Of a DNA stretch of 11,980 bases, positions 7,323-11,980 are shown piece after piece. Where the stretch lies: contig JAFUQY010000392.1 in the NCBI GenBank assembly GCA_017472105.1, positions 1 to 11,980 on the forward strand. The letters run 5' to 3'. Origin of the DNA: Clostridia bacterium. GTDB taxonomy: Bacteria; Bacillota_A; Clostridia; Oscillospirales; CAG-272. Position 1 is the stretch's first letter; every line of letters starts with the position of its first letter. A program made the translations under genes and the position numbers. The notes beneath the pieces were generated by a model. That model searched no databases. It was given only the letters and a program-made list of their open reading frames with translations, and was not told where the DNA came from.

Positions 7323-8443
7323 GCCGCCTTACCTCCTTCCTTGTCGTTCTTTTTGGATTTGAAGATCATTTTGTAGTTGATGAAGAATTCACTGCCGAGG
7401 ATGCAGAAGAGAATGATGCCGGAGATGATGTCCGCGATGTATTCGTTCAGACCGTAGGTGGATGCGATCTGTCCCGCGCCCTTTTCGAGGAAGACGAGGA
7501 GGAACGAGATCAGCGCCATCGTGAAGGTGTTGAACTTTGCGAGCCATGCGACGATGATTGCCGTGAAGCCGTTGCCCGCTGCGGTGTTGGTCGCGATGGT
7601 GTGCTGGTTGCCGGCTACGGTGATGAAGCCGCAGAGACCGCTGATCGCACCGCTGATGATGAGGGTACGGATGGTGACCTTCTTGACGTCAATACCCGCG
7701 TAGCGTGCGGTTTTTTCGGATTCGCCGACGACGGAGATTTCGTAGCCGTGCTTGGTGTATTTCAGGTAAATGTACATCAGCACCGTGAGAATCACGACGA
7801 TGATGATATTCAGCGTGAAGTCGTAGCCGAAGATGCGCGGGAACCAGCCTGCCTTTGTGGACATGTTGATCGTGCCGAGGGAGGACTGCTGACCGCGGAG
7901 GATGTTCGTCGCGTATGCCACAATCTGGATGGCGACGTAGTTCATCATGAGGGTGAAGAGGGTTTCGTTCGTGTTCCAGTTTGCCTTGAAGAACGCGGGG
8001 AAGAAGCTCCACAGCGCGCCGGCAAGGACGGAAGTGATGAGCATGACGGCGAAGAGCAGGGGAGTCGGGAGTTTCGCGCCGAGGTACATCATGCACAGAG
8101 CCGTTGCGAAGCCGCCCATGAGCACCTGACCTTCCGCGCCGATGTTCCAGAAACGCATCTTGAACGCCGGAGCGAGCGCGATACCGATGCAGAGCAGGGA
8201 AACGAGGTCACGGAGCGTCCACATGAAGCGCATGGGGGTCATGAAGGTCGCGAGGAAGATTTCCCCGTAAACTGCGAAGGGATTGAGTCCCGTGACAAGG
8301 ACAATGAACAGCGCGTCGATGACGAGAGCAGCCAGAACCGCGCCGGAGTAGATCATAACTTTCTTTTTCAGAGGAACCGCGTCACGTTTTGCGAGACGTA
8401 CGAAGGGTTCCGCGTGGGTCTTGACGGTTTCCGCCTTATTCAT
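7319..8443 (-). CDS. BMP-type ABC transporter permease 1 (NupP-like, BPD_transp_2 family)
   Basis: This 374-residue integral membrane protein has a basic cytoplasmic N-terminus of about 30 residues followed by about eight to ten hydrophobic segments. Seen: FKMRFWNIGAEGQVLMGGF with the signature WNIGAEGQ at residues 99-106, NETLFTLMMNYVA in the middle, and GYEISVVGESEKTARYAGIDV, the cytoplasmic coupling-loop region typical of the family. It pairs with the other permease to form the transmembrane pore for the BMP receptor and double-NBD ATPase. I chose the ATG at 8443 rather than the in-frame GTG at 8452, because GGAGG sits 8 nt before the ATG and would overlap the GTG. With this start it overlaps the ATPase gene by 8 nt (ATGAATAA) and the downstream permease by 4 nt, indicating translational coupling. 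The C-terminal tail is rich in Lys and Asp. Confidence 0.93.
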   Translation of the reverse strand: MNKAETVKTHAEPFVRLAKRDAVPLKKKVMIYSGAVLAALVIDALFIVLVTGLNPFAVYGEIFLATFMTPMRFMWTLRDLVSLLCIGIALAPAFKMRFWNIGAEGQVLMGGFATALCMMYLGAKLPTPLLFAVMLITSVLAGALWSFFPAFFKANWNTNETLFTLMMNYVAIQIVAYATNILRGQQSSLGTINMSTKAGWFPRIFGYDFTLNIIIVVILTVLMYIYLKYTKHGYEISVVGESEKTARYAGIDVKKVTIRTLIISGAISGLCGFITVAGNQHTIATNTAAGNGFTAIIVAWLAKFNTFTMALISFLLVFLEKGAGQIASTYGLNEYIADIISGIILFCILGSEFFINYKMIFKSKKNDKEGGKAA

Positions 8444-9971
8444 GAGCCGCACCTCCGTTGGTTTTTGTCATCAGAAGACCGATGCTTTCCTTGGTTGCCG
8501 TTTTGCCGTCCACGATGCCGGTGACCTCACCTGCGCAGAGAACCATGATGCGGTCGCACAGGTCGATGAGAACGTCAAGGTCTTCGCCGACGTAGATGAC
8601 GGCAACGCCTTTTTCCTTCTGTTCGTTCAGGAGGTGGTAGATCTGGTAGGACGTACCGATGTCGAGACCGCGCACCGCGTATGCTGTCATGAGGACTGCG
8701 GGAGCTGCGGCGATTTCACGGCCGACGAGGACTTTCTGCACGTTGCCGCCGGAGAGACGACGTACGGGAGTATTGATGGAGGGAGTCACAACGGCGAGGT
8801 CGTCCTTGATGGTGTCCGCGAGTTCCTTGGGCGCCTTGCGTTCCACGAAGAAGGAATTTCCGTCCTCGTAGGATTTGAGCATCATGTTGTCGGTCATGCC
8901 CATGGAGGCAACCAGACCCATGCCGAGACGGTCTTCCGGGACGAAGGAGAGATGGATGCCCAGTTCCTTGATCTGACGGGGCGAGAGACCGATGAGCTTC
9001 TTTGCCGCGTCGTTGTCTTCGGGGTCGTAGTATTCGATATCCGCGCCCTCGGAGGCAATCTGAAGACCGGCGATGGCTTCGAGAAGCTCCTTCTGACCGC
9101 AGCCGGAAATGCCCGCAATGCCGAGGATTTCGCCGCTGTACAGATCGAACGAGACATTTTTGAGAACCGGGACATCCTCAGCGCCCATGACGGAGAGGTT
9201 TTTGACCTCGAGACGCTTGACGGAATTCTTCGGAGCGGGACGGTCGATGTTGAGCGTTACCTTCTTGCCGACCATCATTTCGGTGAGGGAGAGTTCAGTG
9301 GAGTCCTTGGTATCGACGGTGCCGATGTACTCACCCTTTCTGAGGATGGAGACGCGGTCGGAGACGTCGAGCACTTCGTGGAGCTTGTGGGTGATGATGA
9401 CGACGGCTTTTCCGTCCTTCTTCATTTCCCGCATGACTCCGAAGAGCTTCTGGGTTTCCTGAGGTGTGAGAACAGCGGTGGGTTCATCGAGGATGAGGAT
9501 ATCCGCGCCGCGGTAGAGGACCTTGACGATTTCGAGCGTCTGTTTCTGGGAGACGGACATTTCGTAGACCTTCTGCTCGGGGGTGATATCGAAGCCGTAG
9601 CGGTCGCAGATTTCGCGTACCTTGGCGGAGACTGCCTTCATGTCGAGCTTGCTTTTGCCGGGCAGACCGAGGATGATGTTTTCCGCCGCGGTGAAGACGT
9701 CAACGAGCTTGAAGTGCTGGTGGATCATACCGATACCGAGAGCGAACGCGTCGCCGGGGGAAGAAATGGTGACTTCCTTGCCGCCCACATAGACCTGACC
9801 GCCGTCGGGGTAATAGATGCCGGAGAGGATGTTCATCAGAGTGGTCTTGCCGCTGCCGTTTTCGCCCAGCAGGGAGAGAATCTCACCGTAGCGGATGGAG
9901 AGATTCACGTTTTTGTTTGCCACGACCTCGCCGAACGTCTTTGTGATATTCACAAGTTTGATAGCGTCCAT
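8436..9971 (-). CDS. BMP-type ABC transporter ATPase, double NBD (NupO-like)
   Basis: This 511-residue cytoplasmic ATPase has two fused nucleotide-binding domains, the layout of sugar/nucleoside importer ATPases (RbsA, MglA, NupO). NBD1: Walker A GENGSGKT at 35-42, Q-loop near HQHF 84-87, a divergent signature SVSQKQ at 139-144, Walker B ILILDEPTAVL at 158-168, and H-loop His195 in ITHKLHE. NBD2: a degenerate Walker A, GISGCGQKEL at 287-296, lacking GK[ST]; a better signature, LSGGN at 406-410; and an unusual Walker B/D-loop, LMTAYAVRGLDIG, where relatives usually read QPTRGLD. It energises uptake through the two permeases encoded downstream. The start ATG at 9971 has AAGGAG upstream with a long 13-nt spacer. 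The gene is separated from the receptor gene by 166 bp containing a hairpin terminator, so it is probably expressed by read-through, unless an internal promoter exists. Family call firm; substrate inferred. Confidence 0.94.
   Translation of the reverse strand: MDAIKLVNITKTFGEVVANKNVNLSIRYGEILSLLGENGSGKTTLMNILSGIYYPDGGQVYVGGKEVTISSPGDAFALGIGMIHQHFKLVDVFTAAENIILGLPGKSKLDMKAVSAKVREICDRYGFDITPEQKVYEMSVSQKQTLEIVKVLYRGADILILDEPTAVLTPQETQKLFGVMREMKKDGKAVVIITHKLHEVLDVSDRVSILRKGEYIGTVDTKDSTELSLTEMMVGKKVTLNIDRPAPKNSVKRLEVKNLSVMGAEDVPVLKNVSFDLYSGEILGIAGISGCGQKELLEAIAGLQIASEGADIEYYDPEDNDAAKKLIGLSPRQIKELGIHLSFVPEDRLGMGLVASMGMTDNMMLKSYEDGNSFFVERKAPKELADTIKDDLAVVTPSINTPVRRLSGGNVQKVLVGREIAAAPAVLMTAYAVRGLDIGTSYQIYHLLNEQKEKGVAVIYVGEDLDVLIDLCDRIMVLCAGEVTGIVDGKTATKESIGLLMTKTNGGAAHE
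8452..8456 (-). promoter_or_regulatory. Ribosome binding site that fixes the permease 1 start
   Basis: GGAGG on the minus strand lies inside the last codons of the ATPase gene, 8 nt before the ATG at 8443. It rules against the in-frame GTG at 8452, which would overlap the site itself. Confidence 0.75.
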
Positions 9972-10056
9972 GGATGATTTGATACTCCTTCAATAACATA
10001 AAAAGGGAACGGATGACTGGGATCTAGAGATTCGGAGGGACAGAGGGGATTGCCTT

Positions 10057-10110
10057 GAAAAATCCAAAACGAGGGAAAGCCATAATGTGATACAGCCTTC
10101 CCTCCGTTTT
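10057..10110 (-). terminator. Hairpin with U-rich tail between receptor and ATPase genes (likely attenuating terminator)
   Basis: On the minus strand GAGGGAAGGC pairs with the facing GGCTTTCCCTC (stem of about 10-11 pairs including a G-U), extended by AAAAC/GTTTT past a bulged G. It is followed by GTTTTGGATTTTT. It starts about 28 nt after the receptor stop codon and lies about 86 nt before the ATPase start. Both flanking genes belong to one importer, so partial termination raising receptor levels over ATPase and permeases is the likely role; this is inference. Confidence 0.75.
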
Positions 10111-10137
10111 CGGATTCACGCGTGATGCGCAGCTTTA

Positions 10138-11427
10138 TTACTTTTCAAGAATGCCGTCGATTCTGATGGAGAAGTAAGGTGCGCTTCTGAAGGTGGATTC
10201 GGAGAACGCGCCGTTCTGGATGCATTCAACGGTTTCACCCTGATATACAACGGTCATAGTGGACCAGTCGATGAAGGACATATCAACCTTGCAGGAAGTA
10301 ACGTGACCTTCAGCGTCGGTTTCAACTGCGCAGGTGGTCTGTTCAGCGGAAACAGTGAACTTGGAGGTATCGAATACCTTGATGGAGCCGTCCTTGAGAC
10401 CAGCGATAACTTCTTCGACCTTTTCAGCGGTACCGGGAGCGCAGGATTCGCCGAGAGCGGTGATTGCAACGCCGTTTTCAGCGTAACCCTTTGCAGCGTC
10501 AGCGGGCTGAGCGGTGCCGTTCATAACGTTGGTGAAGAGTTCCTTGTAGAATTCAGACCAAACATTGGTGGGAGAAGTGAGAGCAGCGGTGGGAGCGGTT
10601 GCAAGCATATCGATGTTGTAGCCTACGCAGTAGCAGATCTTGCCGGATTCCTGAAGCTTCTGGGTAGCGGAGGGAGCACCGGTGGAGTCTGCGTGCTGAC
10701 CGATGATAACGCAGCCGTTTGCGATGAGAGCTTCAGCGGCAGCAGCTTCCTTGTCGATATCGAACCAGGAGTTGGTGTAGTTGACTTCCATAACAACGTT
10801 GGGAACGATGGAACGGAGGCCGAGGAAGAATGCGGTGTAACCGGAAACAACTTCAGCGTAGTTGAAAGCGCCTACGTAACCGATCTTAACATTGCCGTCA
10901 GCGTCGAAGGAATCGGGCTGAGCTTCCTGAGTGAGGGTACCGTCAGCGAGGAGCTGCTGGAGCTTCATACCTGCAACAACGCCGGAAACGTAACGGGATT
11001 CGAATACTTTGGTAAAGCCGTTCTTGAAGTTGTCAAGGCCGGAGATTGCAGCGAAGTCACCGGTCATGGCAACGAAGGTAACGGAGGGATGAGCCTCAGC
11101 AGCCTGAACCATGTAGGACTGATGACCGTAGGAGTTGGAGATGATTACGGAGCAGCCCTGACCAACGAGGTCATTAGCCGCGTCGAGACATGCGGAGTTT
11201 TCGGGAACGGTGTACTTCCAGATGATCTGGCTGTCGGCGATGCCCATTTCCTTTGCGGCACCGGCGATACCGTCCATGTGAGCCTTGGTGTAGCCTTCGG
11301 TTTCGTCACCGATGAGGATAACACCGATCTTGAGGTCTCCTGCAGAAGAACCGCAGGAAGTGAAGGAAGCAGCAACGGTAACGAGCATGCAGAGGGCCAT
11401 TACCAGTGCGGCAATTTTCTTGAACAT
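10138..11427 (-). CDS. BMP-family ABC transporter substrate-binding lipoprotein
   Basis: This 429-residue protein has a lipoprotein signal peptide: basic MFKK, a hydrophobic stretch to about residue 20, then SFTSC with the lipidated cysteine at residue 25. It should therefore be anchored to the outer face of the membrane. The mature part matches the Bmp/PnrA/Med family: DLKIGVILIGDETEGYTKAHMDGI near 31-54, VIISNSYGHQ near 94-103, KIGYVGAFNYAEVVSGYTAFFLG in the middle, and VNYTNSWFDIDKEAAAAEALIANGCVIIGQHADSTG before the last third. Family knowledge: characterised members mostly bind nucleosides. Other ligands exist, so guanosine or another purine nucleoside is only likely. Start chosen from AGGAGG 8 nt upstream. 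It is first in the operon; its codons look strongly preference-biased, as expected of an abundant receptor. The dispersed repeat ends 61 bp before its start codon. Confidence 0.93.
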   Translation of the reverse strand: MFKKIAALVMALCMLVTVAASFTSCGSSAGDLKIGVILIGDETEGYTKAHMDGIAGAAKEMGIADSQIIWKYTVPENSACLDAANDLVGQGCSVIISNSYGHQSYMVQAAEAHPSVTFVAMTGDFAAISGLDNFKNGFTKVFESRYVSGVVAGMKLQQLLADGTLTQEAQPDSFDADGNVKIGYVGAFNYAEVVSGYTAFFLGLRSIVPNVVMEVNYTNSWFDIDKEAAAAEALIANGCVIIGQHADSTGAPSATQKLQESGKICYCVGYNIDMLATAPTAALTSPTNVWSEFYKELFTNVMNGTAQPADAAKGYAENGVAITALGESCAPGTAEKVEEVIAGLKDGSIKVFDTSKFTVSAEQTTCAVETDAEGHVTSCKVDMSFIDWSTMTVVYQGETVECIQNGAFSESTFRSAPYFSIRIDGILEK

Positions 11428-11488
11428 TTTCTGTTCCTCCTGAGTTTTTTGTGTTTATCTTGAACCCGTGGGTGGGTGAAGATCTGGG

Positions 11489-11980
11489 TTTGGCTTACAG
11501 CCGGTTTGTTTTTCCTAACGCGTTAGGGAGCTGAGGTAGAAAAGCTCCGCTTTTCAAATGATTTTATGCACTGCGCGTGCGGCGCGAGAACGAGGTATTC
11601 ATCTTCGATGAAACCTAGTCGCCGGGCTCTCGATTCGGCGACCAGGAGTGCCTGGACCCAAGGCTCCGCCGGGCGGGAGTTTTGACGACGTGCAGCTTTA
11701 AACGTATGCGAACATATCTTATTGTCAGGGACACTGGATTCCCTCGGTAAACTCAGCCTGCGGCGCGGGTTTGGGTTTACTTTGTTTCTGTTGACGGAAC
11801 GTTCGCCAAAACCGTAGGGGCGGGTCTTGCGCGCGCCCGTCGATAAATCCAAACCATACATCCGGCGATGAACACGCGGCGCAAACGTAGATATACTCAC
11901 GGCGATGCTGTGGGACGCCACCCTAAACAAGCCTTCCCCGTGCAATTGCTGAAAATTTCAACTGCACAAACGCAGCCGGG
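11489..11980 (-). repeat. Hairpin-rich dispersed repeat, copy 2 (leader of the BMP gene, cut by window end)
   Basis: This fills the gene-free end of the window. Its reverse complement aligns along its full length with 3145-3506. Blocks: 11956-11980, 11901-11944, 11876-11888, 11642-11661, 11621-11639, 11536-11557, 11510-11527 and 11489-11506. The spacer 11662-11731 has the same 70-nt length as its counterpart 3284-3353. Differences are a 116-bp insertion, a 1-nt gap, and about 20 extra nt around a perfect hairpin, TTCATC/GATGAA (11598-11612). The palindrome CCTAACGCGTTAGG (11514-11527) is perfect here. The 5' end is cut by the window, and the first conserved stem arm should lie just beyond 11980. 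The gap 11428-11488 between the repeat and the gene holds only the ribosome binding site and no clear promoter. Confidence 0.85.
11760..11882 (-). mobile_element. Small insertion inside repeat copy 2, flanked by 7-bp direct repeats
   Basis: Compared with copy 1, copy 2 carries 116 extra bp. GCGCCGC (on the minus strand) occurs at both edges, 11876-11882 and 11760-11766, but only once in copy 1 (3248-3254), like a target-site duplication. Within the 109-bp insert, GGTTTGGGTTTA (from 11768) is inverted against TAAATCCAAACC (about 11845-11856) with one mismatch. The core has a GC-rich hairpin (GGGCG/CGCCC near 11819-11840) and the palindrome GAACGTTC. It carries no gene, so a MITE-like or palindromic mini-repeat is the likely identity. 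Confidence 0.55.

Noticed and set aside
8421..9977. 518-residue open frame on the plus strand opposite the ABC ATPase gene
   Set aside because: It is rich in Asp, Glu, Val and Gly with no domain pattern. The minus-strand product has full ABC motifs. The plus-strand frames opposite the permeases and the BMP gene are rejected for the same reason.
3145..11980. Inversion of the segment between the two inverted repeat copies as a phase-variation switch
   Set aside because: The copies share only short identical blocks (longest about 22 nt) and no recombinase gene is nearby. An invertible switch is not supported.
11428..11980. Purine or other known riboswitch ahead of the nucleoside-type transporter
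   Set aside because: I found no purine-aptamer core sequence. The leader is occupied by the dispersed repeat, which also precedes an unrelated gene.

Overview
The window looks like chromosomal DNA of a Gram-positive, fairly GC-rich member of the Clostridia (Bacillota), possibly a gut Oscillospirales-type organism. The evidence is a CotH-domain protein, a YgiQ-type radical SAM protein, a CsaB-type pyruvyl transferase for secondary cell-wall polymers, and a basic-membrane-protein (BMP) lipoprotein transporter. The finer taxonomy is inference.

Layout. Positions 1-999 (+) are the 3' part of a CotH-kinase-family gene whose 5' end lies outside the window, followed by a hairpin terminator. Positions 1079-3100 (+) are a complete YgiQ-family radical SAM gene. 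Positions 3145-3506 hold a hairpin-rich, apparently non-coding repeat that ends 28 bp before the next gene. Positions 3535-5817 (+) encode a two-domain protein: a GT4-type glycosyltransferase fused to a CsaB-type polysaccharide pyruvyl transferase. The AT-rich convergent gap 5818-6329 holds a concentric imperfect palindrome of about 316 bp and then a terminator.

From 11427 down to 6330 (-) lies a four-gene ABC uptake operon: BMP lipoprotein receptor, double-NBD ATPase, and two membrane permeases. The order matches nucleoside importers of the NupNOPQ/BmpA type. A strong hairpin with a U-rich tail separates the receptor gene from the ATPase gene, and the last three genes overlap by 8 and 4 nt. 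This layout fits one transcript with extra expression of the receptor.

The most interesting feature is that the 3145-3506 repeat recurs in inverted orientation at 11489-11980, again directly upstream of, and in the same orientation as, a gene (the BMP receptor). The two copies are colinear, with near-identical blocks that form small hairpins. The second copy carries a 116-bp insertion flanked by 7-bp direct repeats. The conserved blocks fall in different reading frames in the two copies, so selection, if any, acts on DNA or RNA rather than protein. This is the best candidate here for an undescribed dispersed leader element or structured RNA. I see no CRISPR array, tRNA, rRNA, transposase, phage gene or recognisable defence system.
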